From: an uncultured Spirochaetota bacterium
Lineage (GTDB): Bacteria > Spirochaetota > UBA4802 > UBA5550
NCBI GenBank assembly: GCA_937872225.1
Contig: CALMRZ010000064.1
Coordinates: forward strand, 62,001 to 126,000
Reading direction: 5' to 3'
DNA: 64,000 nt
The position numbers were made by a program, and so were the translations under genes. Positions 18,362-28,899 of this stretch are shown here, in pieces (position 1 is the stretch's first letter; every line of letters begins with the position of its first letter). The notes beneath the pieces are model-generated. The model was not told the DNA's origin. It ran no database searches and saw only the letters and a program-made list of their open reading frames with translations.

Positions 18362-21300
18362 CTACATTGCCTTCCTGAACTCTCTTCCCCGGGCCTTCCT
18401 CGGGTATTTCAGATAGGGGATCACGTCCTCGTTGCGCGACGCGGTGGTGCCGTCGTATTCGATCGTGACGATGGGGACGCCGGTGATCTGTTCGATACGG
18501 TCCGCCATTGCCTCGGTCACCATGGAAGGACAGCAGTAGGCCGGGTTCGTCTGCACGAAGAGCGACAGGTCCGGATGCTGCTCGATGATATGGAATATCT
18601 TCATGATGTTTTCCATCGACTCGCCCGTGTGGTAGATGCTCAGGCCGAATTCAGCGAGGACGTCCTCGGCGTTATCAACGATCCTGAAGTCTCCGCCGCC
18701 CAGGACCCGGTTGAAATACCGGTAGTACTTCCTGTTAAGGACCGTCACCACCTTGGAGAGCACCTTGGCCAGGGCGGCGTCGCCGATGAGTCCCTGCATG
18801 AACCACTTCTTGATGTAGCGGTCCGCGACGATCGTAATCAGCTCGCTGTAGGGCGTGGTTATGACCTCGCCGCCGTTCGCCTCTATGGTCTTGATCAGGC
18901 CCTGGTTCATAATGTCATTATCGCGCACGTACAGGTCGCCGAAGATGGCCACCTTGGGCCTGTCTGTCCTGGTGACTGAGACGGCCTCGAAGAGGCCCAT
19001 GGCCTCGGTCAGGGCGTCTTCCTTGGAGCGTCCGGTCATGAAGGCGTCGTTGAGGATGTTCGCCGCCGATTCGAGGGCGCGGTCCGTGGACCCCGGGACG
19101 TTCTCGTAGGGACGGATGTGGCAGGCGATCTTCCTGAGCATCCCGCCGAACATGAAGCCGAGGTAGCACTGAACCGCCACCGGGACGGAAATATCGACAA
19201 AGGTGATGTCGCCCATGTACACGGCCATCTGTTCGTAGCCTTTTCCGAAGGACTCCAGGAGGTACTTCGTGTAATGGGGAAACATGCCGATGTTGCACGC
19301 TATCTTGGAGTTCATGCTCCAGAGCACCGTCTGCGCCGGGTCCAGGCCGTGGCGCTCGACGTAATCCACGCCGTTCTGCACGATGATATTGAGGGGTATG
19401 CACTGCCCGGTGTTGAAGCGCATGCTCCGGTGAATTGATTCCGCGCTTTCAGAAACGACGCGCGCGTCAATGCCGTCCTTTCTCAGGGCCGACTCGATGA
19501 AGCGGCACGATATCCAGTCCCAGTTGGGCAGGAGGAGCGTCTTCCCTGCGAAAATGTCCTTTCCCTTCGACAGTCCGGCGTCACGGATGACGCCGAGCGA
19601 CGCGGCCGCCGCCCGGGACGAGGAACGGTGGTTCCTGAAGGCGCGGATGGCGGCCTCGATGCGCGTCTCGTATCCGACGCTGGAGTCATGCTCGTCGAGC
19701 TGGAGGATCAGGTACGGTTTGCCGCTGTTGTCCAGGACCTTCTTGAAGTATTCCATCACGTATGAATCGGGGGTGCACTTGAAGGACGTCACGAAAACCG
19801 GGTACACGCCGTCTTCCCCTGCGACGGTCCTGGCCGCGTCCATGATGATCGACGCGTATTTCCAGTGTATCATTTCAAGGAGACTGTCCGTCCCGGCATC
19901 ATGGGCGGCGTCCGGCAGCATGTCCTGGAAGAAGGTCTTGATCCCGTGGCGGGAGAAAATTTCCGGTATGCCGTTGTTCATCCCCCGGGACAGGACGGTA
20001 TAGGGCCGTCCGACAAAAACGACGCGGATGTCCCCGCCGTCCGATGCCCGGGTGTAGAGATCTTTCAACTCCCCCCTCACGTCATGAAAGTATTCGCAGG
20101 CCTGGTCATAGGCGCCCGAGACCTGCATGAACCCTATGCCGGACCCCATGATTGTTTTCATCATCCGGAAAAGCTGGACCTTCAGATAGAAGGTCCCCAG
20201 ATTGGACCGGATAAGGGGTGTGAGGATCTTTTCCTTGTTTTTGATATCAATGGCCGACAGCACCAGGGACGGCGAGTACTGGGTATAGTAGCAATAGTTA
20301 CGTTTCACCGCCCGGTTGCCATGCCTGTTTTCCATGTAATGGGGAAGAAAGATGTAATCGGCCCGGTCTGACAGGTAGTTCACATGGCCGTGGAGCGCCG
20401 CCATGGGGGCGCAGAATTCAGCGCCGGTGAGGTTTTTCCCCTCTGATATGCCGTCGCGGTAGTGTTCGCTGGTGACGGTCCTTATGTTGAGGATATCGAA
20501 AAATTTTCTCCAGAGGGGCATCTCGTCGAAGAGATGCAATGACGCGGGAATCCCCACGGTGACCGGGGACGCGGTCCCGCCGGACGATGTCTCCCCCGCC
20601 GGCGGCAGGTCGCGGTTCAGCACGCGGTTCCGCTCCCTGATCAGGTCAAAGGCGTCGGGGTGCCGCACGTAGGAGTCTGTGTTGTAGTCGCGCCCGCACA
20701 GGAACCCGAAGGCCACGGTCTCGCCCATTACCTCGGCCACGGTGATCTTGCAGTGGTTGGCGCAGAGGTCGCACACCTCGGTGCGCACCGGTATCGCCGC
20801 GCGGTAGAGGCCGATGCCGCGAAACAGCGTCCTCGCCTGGCCCTGGTCATGGAGATGCAGGGCGACACCCATGGCGCCCGTGAGATGGCAGAACTTCGAC
20901 ACCATGATGGGCCTTCCCAAGCGCTGTTCGAAGGCGGCCACCAGGGCCCTGTTCTTGGCCGTGGCGCCCTGGAAAAAGACGCGATTTCCTATGTTCTTCT
21001 CGATGGCGACTTTGGTAAGGTAATTATCGCGTACCGAGTGAAGCACCGAAGCCAGTACCTCGTTCACGGAAAACCCCTCGGAGAGGTAATAATTCAGGTC
21101 GCGCTCCATGAAGACCGTGCACCGGTCGCTGGACAGAGGGGCCCGGGCGCCCTCGGCGCGCCGTGAATAATCCGAGAGTGGGCAGCCGAGCTTCTTTGCC
21201 TGCTCCTCGATGAAGCTCCCCGTGCCGGCGGCGCACACGTGGTTCATGATCGAAAAGGTCACCATGCCGTTGCGCAGCGTGGTGAACTTGGAATCCTGCC

Positions 21301-22609
21301 CTCCGATCTCGATGACGGTGTCGACAGACGGGTCCAGCTCGCAGGCGGCGCGGGCGTGGGCGGTGATCTCGTCAAGGGCGATGTCGGCGCCGACGATGCC
21401 GCCGATGAACTTTCTCCCGGAGCCGGTGGTGCCGGCGCCCAGAAAGCGGAACGACACGCCGTGAATCATCGCCATATCGTCAATAGCCTCGAGGAGGGCC
21501 TGCACCGCCGCCACGGGCCTCCCGGAGGTCCTGGTGTACAGCCCGGCCAGGACCCGCTTCCCGCCGTCGAGGAGCACGGTCTTGGTGCTGGTGGAGCCGA
21601 TGTCAATGCCCAGGAACACGCTGTACTCCATTTCCGTCTCGAGGCGTTCGTATATGTCGATCTCCACCGGAACGGCGAAATCGTTGCGCAGGGGCTGGTA
21701 TTCATACCGCTCCACGCTGTCGAAGGCCGGATACTCCGACAGCGTCAGGGCCAGTGAATCGTAATAATAATCTTTTTTCTTTTCATGGACAAGAATAACG
21801 TCGTCCGGTTTAGCGATGTCCACGGAAGCGCCCATCGGCCTTTCATCAATAAAATTGAGGGCGGCGCCGATGGCGCCGTAGAGGTGCGAATGCTCGTGGG
21901 TTATGATGTCGATGTCGAGCATGCGGGAAAAGTGCTTCACCACCGCCCGGTTCTTGGACACGCCGCCGCAGAACACCATGGGCCCTTCCGGCTTCGCGTT
22001 GCTGAAGAGGGTGTCCGCTATGTTCCGGGCCAGGCCGAAGGACAGGCCGTCGCAGATCTCCTCGCGGGAGTATCCCTCCTGCTGGGCGTGGATGAGGTCC
22101 GTCTTGGCGAAGACGGCGCACCGCGACGCGATCTTCGGCACGCTGCCGCTGTTGCGGAAGGCCAGCTCGCTGAATTCATGGATGCCGGAGAGGCCCAGGC
22201 GCGTCGCCTGCTGGTCCAGGAAGCTGCCGGTGCCCGCCGCGCAGGATGTATTGGACCGGTAATTAAGGTACTCCCCCTCCCCGTCAAAGAGCACCAGGCC
22301 GAACTTCTCGCCGCCCACGATCAGTATCGATCCGACCCTGTCGTGGAGGTGTTTCGCCGCCCGTATCACGGACACGCGCGAGTCATAGACCGCGGCGCCC
22401 GCGATGATCTCCGGCGATGAAGATGTGGCTGCGATGCCGCCGATTGAGGGAAGATCAAAACCTGAAAGGAGTTCGTGGAGGGTTTCAGCGATCTTGCCGC
22501 GGTGGAAGGCGTAGGCGGTTGCGCCGATGGTTCTGTCCCGGTCCACTACCGCCAGGGAAATGGATATGGAACCTATGTCTATGCCGAGAACATTGGTCTT
22601 GTCTGCCAT
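18362..22609 (-). CDS. Giant BadF/HgdC-type 2-hydroxyacyl-CoA dehydratase activase with dehydratase-like C-terminus
   Basis: 1415 residues. Two ASKHA ATPase domains in tandem: the first (6-260) with GIDIGSISISLAVVD and CAAGTGSFLDQQATRL; the second (about 332-590) with GIDIGSTSTKTVLLDGG and CAAGTGSFIEEQAKKLG. A Cys cluster, CDLCANHC...FGFLCGRD, opens a DUF2229-like region (about 625-900), and an HgdB-like half (about 900-1400) ends with a Cys pair in NPAYCCPSM. Single-subunit activases of this family bind a [4Fe-4S] cluster at the dimer face and pump one electron into a dehydratase at the cost of ATP. This long single-chain form is found in anaerobes, but its substrate is not established. It has no dehydratase genes beside it. 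A GCTTGCATT precedes the ATG. Confidence 0.88.
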   Translation of the reverse strand: MADKTNVLGIDIGSISISLAVVDRDRTIGATAYAFHRGKIAETLHELLSGFDLPSIGGIAATSSSPEIIAGAAVYDSRVSVIRAAKHLHDRVGSILIVGGEKFGLVLFDGEGEYLNYRSNTSCAAGTGSFLDQQATRLGLSGIHEFSELAFRNSGSVPKIASRCAVFAKTDLIHAQQEGYSREEICDGLSFGLARNIADTLFSNAKPEGPMVFCGGVSKNRAVVKHFSRMLDIDIITHEHSHLYGAIGAALNFIDERPMGASVDIAKPDDVILVHEKKKDYYYDSLALTLSEYPAFDSVERYEYQPLRNDFAVPVEIDIYERLETEMEYSVFLGIDIGSTSTKTVLLDGGKRVLAGLYTRTSGRPVAAVQALLEAIDDMAMIHGVSFRFLGAGTTGSGRKFIGGIVGADIALDEITAHARAACELDPSVDTVIEIGGQDSKFTTLRNGMVTFSIMNHVCAAGTGSFIEEQAKKLGCPLSDYSRRAEGARAPLSSDRCTVFMERDLNYYLSEGFSVNEVLASVLHSVRDNYLTKVAIEKNIGNRVFFQGATAKNRALVAAFEQRLGRPIMVSKFCHLTGAMGVALHLHDQGQARTLFRGIGLYRAAIPVRTEVCDLCANHCKITVAEVMGETVAFGFLCGRDYNTDSYVRHPDAFDLIRERNRVLNRDLPPAGETSSGGTASPVTVGIPASLHLFDEMPLWRKFFDILNIRTVTSEHYRDGISEGKNLTGAEFCAPMAALHGHVNYLSDRADYIFLPHYMENRHGNRAVKRNYCYYTQYSPSLVLSAIDIKNKEKILTPLIRSNLGTFYLKVQLFRMMKTIMGSGIGFMQVSGAYDQACEYFHDVRGELKDLYTRASDGGDIRVVFVGRPYTVLSRGMNNGIPEIFSRHGIKTFFQDMLPDAAHDAGTDSLLEMIHWKYASIIMDAARTVAGEDGVYPVFVTSFKCTPDSYVMEYFKKVLDNSGKPYLILQLDEHDSSVGYETRIEAAIRAFRNHRSSSRAAAASLGVIRDAGLSKGKDIFAGKTLLLPNWDWISCRFIESALRKDGIDARVVSESAESIHRSMRFNTGQCIPLNIIVQNGVDYVERHGLDPAQTVLWSMNSKIACNIGMFPHYTKYLLESFGKGYEQMAVYMGDITFVDISVPVAVQCYLGFMFGGMLRKIACHIRPYENVPGSTDRALESAANILNDAFMTGRSKEDALTEAMGLFEAVSVTRTDRPKVAIFGDLYVRDNDIMNQGLIKTIEANGGEVITTPYSELITIVADRYIKKWFMQGLIGDAALAKVLSKVVTVLNRKYYRYFNRVLGGGDFRIVDNAEDVLAEFGLSIYHTGESMENIMKIFHIIEQHPDLSLFVQTNPAYCCPSMVTEAMADRIEQITGVPIVTIEYDGTTASRNEDVIPYLKYPRKARGREFRKAM

Positions 22610-23084
22610 AATGCAAGCCTCTTTCTATATTTGTTTAAGGTAATACGTTTTTCTGATTGCAACAACGTCAAGATCTATCATTCCACCATTGAGACAAGGG
22701 AACCACCCAAAAATCAAATTGCGATGTTCCCGTATAGGCACTTATTAAGTATAATTGGAATTTTTCATTGTTTGAATAATGAAAATTCTATTTATCGGGA
22801 GTGCCCATAACAATGTTATGTTTAAGATTACTGCGCAATAGTAGTTTTAAAAAACTTTGTCAATTATTAATTTTTAATTTTGCAGAACCGACCGGATGGA
22901 TTAAAATTATTTATCCACCTGTTAAACATTCAATTTATTTCCATTTTGCAAGTATTATTTTCTTCATAGTAAACCGACTTTCTGTTTAATTTTTCTGTTT
23001 AATTTTTCTTCTGGACAAAATTTAAATTCATGCTATTTTGTTTTATCGAAACATAAATTCACAAAACATACAACATTAGATACC
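22610..23084. other. AT-rich 475-base gap between divergent genes
   Basis: Separates the activase gene (leftward) and the second chemoreceptor (rightward) and must hold both promoters. It is much richer in A and T than the flanking genes. A 13-base unit, TCTGTTTAATTTT, is repeated twice in tandem at 22981-23006. The open frame at 22801-22989 is hydrophobic but has no ribosome-binding site and looks like chance. No RNA gene is recognised. Confidence 0.5.
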
Positions 23085-24689
23085 ATGGCAAAAGAAAAAA
23101 AGCAAAAACCCGAAACCCAGATTGAATACACCCCCTTTGAGATCCTTCAGATCAGGGGAAGTTATACGTATTTCATCGGGGTTATAGTCGCTACTGTTAT
23201 AGCCAGCGTTTTTATGGCCGTATCAAAGGTGGCAATCATTGACATTGTCAAACCGATCTCGATCGACATAATCGCCATCATATTGGCCTACCGTATATTT
23301 AGAAGAAAAAAATTACAAAAAAAAACGGCCATTTTGTCCTGGATCACGGCACTTTTAACGATTCTTGTCCCAATTGTGGCTAAATATAATTATGGATACA
23401 ACAGCGGCTGGACCTTTGCCCTCCAATCGTATAACTCATCCATTCTTCTCGTTGTACTGGTAATACTGCTGTATCTCCAGTACAACAAAAAACTATTCAT
23501 CTTCTTTTCAATCTTCGCGATTGTCAACTGGTGCTTCTTTTTTTATTGGGCCATTATAAACGGCGGCGAAGCGCACTTCCTCGCCATCGTTGACGGTAAG
23601 CCAGTCGTAACAGGGATTATCATTCTCCGGGAAGTGTTTTTCATATTGATGACCATTTTCCTTTTTTACCTGATGTACCGCAACATTCCCGTCATCGAGG
23701 AGTTCAACAGCCGTACAACGGCCCAGCACGCGGTCATCGAGAGGCAGGCCGAGGCGCAGCGGGCCATCACCCTGGAGATCAAGGAGCGGATGGGGCACCT
23801 CTTCGAGCGCGTGGACGAGCAGAACACCCTGGTGACCCGCTTCAACGACAAGATGCAGAGCCAGTCCGCGGGCTTCGAAGAGATGTCAGCCACCATGGAG
23901 GAGCTCTACAGCGCGGCGGAAAACATCAACGTAACGGCGAAGGACCAGGTCGAAGGCAACATCGCCATGGAAAACATCGTCAACGACTTCAAGAGCATCA
24001 AGGAGGAGACCACGGCCAAACTCCGCGACACCTACCGGGACATCGAGGAGATCGTGGCCCAGACCAGCATATCCAACGAGAGCCTCCGCGAGGTGGAGAA
24101 CACCATCGGCAAGATCAGCGAGCAGAGCAAGGTGATCGGCGACACCGTCTCCATCATCGTAGACATAGCGGACAAGATCAACCTCCTCTCCCTCAACGCC
24201 AGCATCGAGGCGGCCCGGGCCGGCGACTACGGCCGCGGCTTCGCCGTCGTCGCCGACGAAATCGGCAAGCTTGCGGTGCAGACCACGGAGAGCATCAAGG
24301 AGATAGAAAAGGTCCTCGCCTTCAGCACCAACACCACGGCCGAGGGCGTCGCGGTCATAACCTCCACGGCGGAGACCATCAAGAAGCTCATCGGCAAAAT
24401 GGGCGAAAGCTCCGGCAAGATCAAGCTGCTCCAGGAGAGCATTCTGGTGGAGGAGCGCTACATCAAGGTCATCATAGAGCAGATGACAAAGAACATCGAG
24501 CTGGCCAAGCAGATCGGCATCAGCACCTCGGAGCAGAAGAAAGCCATCGGGGACACCACCAAGGCCATCGACGAATCAAACATGATCGTAGCCGAGATGG
24601 TGCTGGAGATCCGCGAGCTGTCCAACACCTCGAGCTCCATCCTCAAAAACGCCACGGAGCTCCTCATGAAGGCGAAAGAGGCGGTCTAG
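23085..24689 (+). CDS. Methyl-accepting chemotaxis protein with polytopic membrane N-terminus
   Basis: 534 residues. About six membrane helices lie in 27-205 (for example [18 protein letters not shown] and [12 protein letters not shown]), followed by a long coiled coil and the signalling tip [23 protein letters not shown] near residue 370. No HAMP or periplasmic sensor. There is no clear ribosome-binding site before the ATG. The base composition changes inside the gene: the membrane half (23085-23700) is AT-rich, while the coiled-coil half is GC-rich like the rest of the window. The stop lies four bases from that of the convergent acyl-CoA ligase. Confidence 0.9.
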   Translation: MAKEKKQKPETQIEYTPFEILQIRGSYTYFIGVIVATVIASVFMAVSKVAIIDIVKPISIDIIAIILAYRIFRRKKLQKKTAILSWITALLTILVPIVAKYNYGYNSGWTFALQSYNSSILLVVLVILLYLQYNKKLFIFFSIFAIVNWCFFFYWAIINGGEAHFLAIVDGKPVVTGIIILREVFFILMTIFLFYLMYRNIPVIEEFNSRTTAQHAVIERQAEAQRAITLEIKERMGHLFERVDEQNTLVTRFNDKMQSQSAGFEEMSATMEELYSAAENINVTAKDQVEGNIAMENIVNDFKSIKEETTAKLRDTYRDIEEIVAQTSISNESLREVENTIGKISEQSKVIGDTVSIIVDIADKINLLSLNASIEAARAGDYGRGFAVVADEIGKLAVQTTESIKEIEKVLAFSTNTTAEGVAVITSTAETIKKLIGKMGESSGKIKLLQESILVEERYIKVIIEQMTKNIELAKQIGISTSEQKKAIGDTTKAIDESNMIVAEMVLEIRELSNTSSSILKNATELLMKAKEAV

Positions 24690-24693
24690 CCCG

Positions 24694-26328
24694 TCAGGAA
24701 CCGAAGGCCTTCACGTTCAGCATCGGGTACACGATCTTGCGGAGCTCTTTCTTGGAAAACTTTCCCACGCTCGTCTTCGGTATCTCCTTCAGAAAGACCA
24801 CCTCGTCCGGAAGCCACCACTTGGCGACCTTGCCCTCGAGGAAAGAAATGATTTCGTCCTTCGTCATTTTGCCCGCATGCTCGGGCCGGGGCACCACGCA
24901 GGCGCAGGGACGCTCCTGCCACTTGTCATGGGGAATGCCGATCACGGCGGCCTCAAGCACCTTCGGATACTGCATGATGGTGTTCTCAAGGTCAATGGAC
25001 GATATCCATTCCCCGGCGCTCTTGATCATGTCCTTGACGCGGTCCACCAGGCTGATATATCCTTCGCTGTCCATGGTGCCGATGTCGCCCGTGCGGAACC
25101 ACCCGTCCTTGAAGACGCGGCCGCTGGTCTCCGGGTCCCGGTAATACTCGCTGGCGATCCAGGGACCGCGCACCAGTATCTCTCCCATGTCCTCGCCGTT
25201 CATCCGGGCTTCTTTTCCCTCGGTCGTCATGATCTTCACCTGAAGGCCGGGCACCGGTACTCCCGCCGTGGCCTTGAAACGTATCTTCTCGTCGACCGAA
25301 AGGCCCTCCATGTAACTCTTGGTCCCCGAGAGGGTGACCAGCGGAGAGGTTTCCGTTGCACCGTACCCCTGGGCCATGCTGACATGGTATTTCTTCTCGA
25401 AGGCCTCCATCAGGTGCACCGGAAGGGCGGAACCGCCGGAATAAAAATTGCGCACCGAAGAGAAGTCATGCTCGCCGCCGCCCTCGAGGTAATTGTACAT
25501 CATCATCCAGATGGTCGGGACGCCGCAGGAGAAGGTGACCCGCTCGTCGGCGATTATTTTACAGAGGGACTTCATGTCCAGGATCTGGCGGCCCGGCAAT
25601 ACCTGCTTCATGCCCAGCATGACGCTCACGAAGGGCGCCCCCCAGGCATTGGCGTGGAACATCGGCACGATGTGAAGGGTGCAGTCGCTTTCAAGGGCCC
25701 CCAGGGTGGCCGCCACGGCATAGGTGTGGAGGACCAGGCCCCGGTGGCTGTAGACGACGCCCTTCGGGTCGCCGGTCGTCGCCGAGGTGTAGCAGATGAG
25801 GCACGGCTCGTTCTCGTCCCGGTCGACGCTGAAGTCGTAGCGTTCCGGAAAGTCCCTGATGAAGTCTTCGTAGAGCACGGCCGGGGCGAGCTTCGTCTGG
25901 GGCATCTTCCCGGTCTGGGACATGATGACGTAGAGCTTCACGGTTTTGAGTCTGTCGGCCACCGGCTCCAGGAGGAAAAACACGTCTTCATCGAGGAAGA
26001 TGATCCGGTCTTCCGCGTGGTTTATGATATAGATGAGGTTCTCCTGGGAGAGGCGGATATTCAGGGTGTGGAGCACGCCCCCCATGCCGGGCACCCCGAA
26101 ATAGAGCTCCAGGTGCCGGTGGTTGTTGAGGGCGAAGGACGCGACCCGGTCGCCCTTCCGGATGCCCCACGCGTCCAGGGCATGGGCGAGTTTGCACACC
26201 CGCCGGAACCAGTCGCCGTAGCCGTACCGGAACGTCTCGGCAGGGTAGATCGAAACTATCTCTTTGTTGGGATAATACAGCGCGGCGCGAAGCATGAAAT
26301 CGGTGAGAAGGAGAGGATAATTCATCAT
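24694..26328 (-). CDS. Long-chain acyl-CoA synthetase (AMP-forming)
   Basis: 544 residues. GGAGG lies seven bases before the ATG at 26328. The acyl-adenylate motifs are clear: YTSATTGDPKGVVYSHRG (P-loop), GYGATETSPLV, TGDIGTMDSEGYISLVDR (ATP-ribose hinge) and the C-terminal DMIKSAGEWIS and KTSVGKFSKKELR with the catalytic Lys. Length fits the medium/long-chain family. It activates a fatty acid to its CoA thioester for oxidation or lipid synthesis. No fatty-acid gene adjoins it; the crotonase at 9095 is 15 kb away. Confidence 0.93.
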   Translation of the reverse strand: MMNYPLLLTDFMLRAALYYPNKEIVSIYPAETFRYGYGDWFRRVCKLAHALDAWGIRKGDRVASFALNNHRHLELYFGVPGMGGVLHTLNIRLSQENLIYIINHAEDRIIFLDEDVFFLLEPVADRLKTVKLYVIMSQTGKMPQTKLAPAVLYEDFIRDFPERYDFSVDRDENEPCLICYTSATTGDPKGVVYSHRGLVLHTYAVAATLGALESDCTLHIVPMFHANAWGAPFVSVMLGMKQVLPGRQILDMKSLCKIIADERVTFSCGVPTIWMMMYNYLEGGGEHDFSSVRNFYSGGSALPVHLMEAFEKKYHVSMAQGYGATETSPLVTLSGTKSYMEGLSVDEKIRFKATAGVPVPGLQVKIMTTEGKEARMNGEDMGEILVRGPWIASEYYRDPETSGRVFKDGWFRTGDIGTMDSEGYISLVDRVKDMIKSAGEWISSIDLENTIMQYPKVLEAAVIGIPHDKWQERPCACVVPRPEHAGKMTKDEIISFLEGKVAKWWLPDEVVFLKEIPKTSVGKFSKKELRKIVYPMLNVKAFGS

Positions 26329-26434
26329 GGCTCGACCTCCAAAAGATGGTAGTGGGGCGCGCCCGGCGCCCAGGCCTTGTTCTTCGGAGTCTCAGGTACA
26401 AGATGGAATGAAAACGGGAAAGTTACCAGTCATA

Positions 26435-26554
26435 TGTCATTGCGAAGAGCGTAGCGACGAAACAATCTTTTTCTCAATAAAGTTTCCTTCATGAAAAAAT
26501 CCAAGTCATCTGCTAAATCTACGGCACGATCGCGTCGCTTCGCTCGCGATGACA
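26435..26554. repeat. Inverted copies of a GTCAT(T/C)GCGA repeat
   Basis: TGTCATTGCGAAGAGCGTAGCGACG at 26435-26459 (in two pieces) is matched on the other strand by the segment 26533-26554, which reads TGTCATCGCGAGCGAAGCGACG there. The 360-base gap between the acyl-CoA ligase and the phosphatase gene holds nothing else. Repeats of the GTCATTGCGAGCGAAGCGA type are scattered through many bacterial genomes. Confidence 0.6.
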
Positions 26555-26688
26555 TGGTTCAAACAAGACAACTCTACTTTTAAGATTGCTACTTGATACT
26601 ATTATATAATTATTAAGGGTAAAAGTCAACTCGCATGGCAATTTAATTCAAACCCGGATTCCTACAATCAGGAGTAGATATCCCTCCC

Positions 26689-28875
26689 TCATTCGAGCCG
26701 TTTCATGATCACCATGGTGACATCGTCATTGAAATAATAGCCGTCAAGACCGGAAAGAATGCCCTCCCTGATATCAACCGGGCTCTGCGCGCCCAGTTTC
26801 CTGAAGGTTTTCCTGAGTCGGTCAATGCCGAACATGTCCTCCGTCGGATTGCGCAGGTCCCTGGTGGAACCTTGCCGCCACGCGTCGGTGATGCCGTCGG
26901 TGTACAGCAGGAGGGTATCGCCGACTTCCATGGCGAATTCGCCGGTCGCGGGCCTCTTCAGCTCCTCGGCTATGCCGATCCATATGCCGTTGGTCTCGAT
27001 CAGTTCAACGTCGTCCAGGGCGGCCCGGTACATCATGATATGCTGGTGCTGGCCGGAAAACATGAAGCGGCCCCGGTTCATGCAGGCAATGGCGGTGATG
27101 GTCATGTACCGGTCCTCGTCCAGCTTCTGTATGTTCTCCGTGATGACGTTGTTGACGCGGTTCAGCAGCACGTCGGGCCTCAGGTTCGGCCTGCCCGCTA
27201 AGGCTGTATGTATGGCCGTCTGCACCATCATCATGATGAGGCCGGCCGGCACGCCGTGACCGGACACGTCCCCGATGACAAGCCAGTCAAGGCCCTCGGC
27301 GTTTATGATGTCGTAGTAGTCACCCCCGACCTGGTCGGCCGGCCGCATGTAGGCCGCTATCTCGAACCCCCGTATAGCCGGGGAGCGGGGAAGCAGGGTC
27401 GTCTGGATCTTCTTCGCCAGCTCCATCTCTCCCCACAGGGCGTCCATGGCCTTTTTCAGCTCGGCGGTCCGCTCCTCTACCTTGTGCTCGAGCTGTTCCG
27501 TGAGCATGGTGAGATTGCTGTACATGACGGAGTTGTCCAGGGCTATCGCGGCCGCGGCCCTGATGTTGTTGATGAACCGCACCTCGTAGTTGGTTATCTG
27601 GCGGAGGTTCTGTTTCTCCGTCAGCACCAGCAGGGTGAACAGGCGCCCCTTCAGCACCAGGGGGACCAGGTAGGCGGCGTCAAGTTCCCTGAACAGGGCC
27701 AGGAGGGCGTCCCGCTCCGGATAATCCGTCCTGGCCTCCACCCGGGTGTGGTCCACCAGGTGGTTTGAACTGACGAACCATGCCTCAAGACCGGGGTCCA
27801 GCGCGTGCATCCTCAGGCCGGCGCCGGCAAGGGCCGGTTCATCGGGGCGGCAGACAACTATCTCGGCGCTCCTGAAACCGATGGTCTTCCTGATCACTTC
27901 GGTGAACTGGTTTATCAGCTCACCCAGCGTCTTCAGCGTGGATATACTGTCGATGAAGGCGGATTCAATGGCATTCAGGTTATACTTCCGCCGGTTGAAA
28001 AGCTGGTCGATGAGGGGCTGGACCCTCTTGAAGTAAAAATAGTTCCCGATGAACCACGCGGTCCCGATCACGAACTGGTAGACAGGGCCGATACTGCCGA
28101 TGAAACGGGACACGAAATAGAAGAGCGCTATGTTGGGGACCAGGATAAGGGACGACATGGCGCCCCAGATGAAAGTGACATGGAGCACGCTCCGAATGTC
28201 CATCAGCCGGTTGGAGAGGACGCCGTAACCGAGAAAGGCCAGCGGCAGGAACATGAGGTTCCCCAGGGGATAAAAATCAATGCCGTTCATGGCGGGCAGG
28301 TTGGTCAGCGTGAGGAGCCCCACCATGATGAATGACAGCACGATATATACAAGCTTCAGGCGCAGTATCCTGTTTTTTTCCGTCCTGATCTTTCTGATGA
28401 ACGACACGATAAAATAGACCACCATGAGCGCGGAATAGAGTCCGAAGACCTGGAGCATGACGCCGCCGCGGGAAATATAACCCCACGAGTATTCGTTGAG
28501 CCCGGTAAGATAGTAGCCGGTAAAGGTGGTCAGCGAGATGAGAAAACTGAGAATAAAAGCGCCGGGCAGGATGACCCTGCTCCTGGTCCCGGTCATCCGG
28601 AAAAAATAGAGGGCGTTGATGGCCGGCAGGTACACGTAAAAAAAATGCACGCCCCGCTCGATCTTCATTATGATATCGACCCTGCCCCATAAAAAATGGT
28701 GGCAGATGAAAAGCGGCATGAGCATCGACCACCAGAGGCACACCAGGGCGAAAAGCACGTTCTCGATCTTCAGCCTGCCCCGTATGATCGCCGTCATGCC
28801 CAGGGTGATTCCTATCACGAAGGAGAGGAGCGGCGGTATTATGAAAAGGCTTCTTGATTCAAGGGAAAATTCCAT
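26689..28875 (-). CDS. Membrane PP2C (SpoIIE-type) serine phosphatase with GAF-like region
   Basis: 728 residues. Residues 10-290 contain about eight hydrophobic helices. A GAF-like segment (about 310-450) follows, then a coiled coil (SNLTMLTEQLEHKVEERTAELK in part) and the phosphatase domain (about 490-728) with DQVGGDYYDI, GDVSGHGVPAGLIM, LYTDGITDA and the final NDDVTMVIM; the Asp residues for two metals are present. Such enzymes dephosphorylate anti-anti-sigma factors. Together with the phosphatase at 308-3550 it suggests several partner-switching pathways. The stop of the upstream LEA-type gene is only 24 bases before its start. Confidence 0.88.
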   Translation of the reverse strand: MEFSLESRSLFIIPPLLSFVIGITLGMTAIIRGRLKIENVLFALVCLWWSMLMPLFICHHFLWGRVDIIMKIERGVHFFYVYLPAINALYFFRMTGTRSRVILPGAFILSFLISLTTFTGYYLTGLNEYSWGYISRGGVMLQVFGLYSALMVVYFIVSFIRKIRTEKNRILRLKLVYIVLSFIMVGLLTLTNLPAMNGIDFYPLGNLMFLPLAFLGYGVLSNRLMDIRSVLHVTFIWGAMSSLILVPNIALFYFVSRFIGSIGPVYQFVIGTAWFIGNYFYFKRVQPLIDQLFNRRKYNLNAIESAFIDSISTLKTLGELINQFTEVIRKTIGFRSAEIVVCRPDEPALAGAGLRMHALDPGLEAWFVSSNHLVDHTRVEARTDYPERDALLALFRELDAAYLVPLVLKGRLFTLLVLTEKQNLRQITNYEVRFINNIRAAAAIALDNSVMYSNLTMLTEQLEHKVEERTAELKKAMDALWGEMELAKKIQTTLLPRSPAIRGFEIAAYMRPADQVGGDYYDIINAEGLDWLVIGDVSGHGVPAGLIMMMVQTAIHTALAGRPNLRPDVLLNRVNNVITENIQKLDEDRYMTITAIACMNRGRFMFSGQHQHIMMYRAALDDVELIETNGIWIGIAEELKRPATGEFAMEVGDTLLLYTDGITDAWRQGSTRDLRNPTEDMFGIDRLRKTFRKLGAQSPVDIREGILSGLDGYYFNDDVTMVIMKRLE

Positions 28876-28899
28876 GGTGTATCTCTACCCGCCCCGATT

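Noticed and set aside
22801-22989. 62-residue hydrophobic frame in the AT-rich gap
   Set aside because: No ribosome-binding site and composition expected of AT-rich noncoding DNA.
24877-26352. 491-codon open frame antisense to the acyl-CoA ligase
   Set aside because: It is an antisense shadow of a GC-rich gene, His/Gly/Val/Asp-rich with no recognisable fold.
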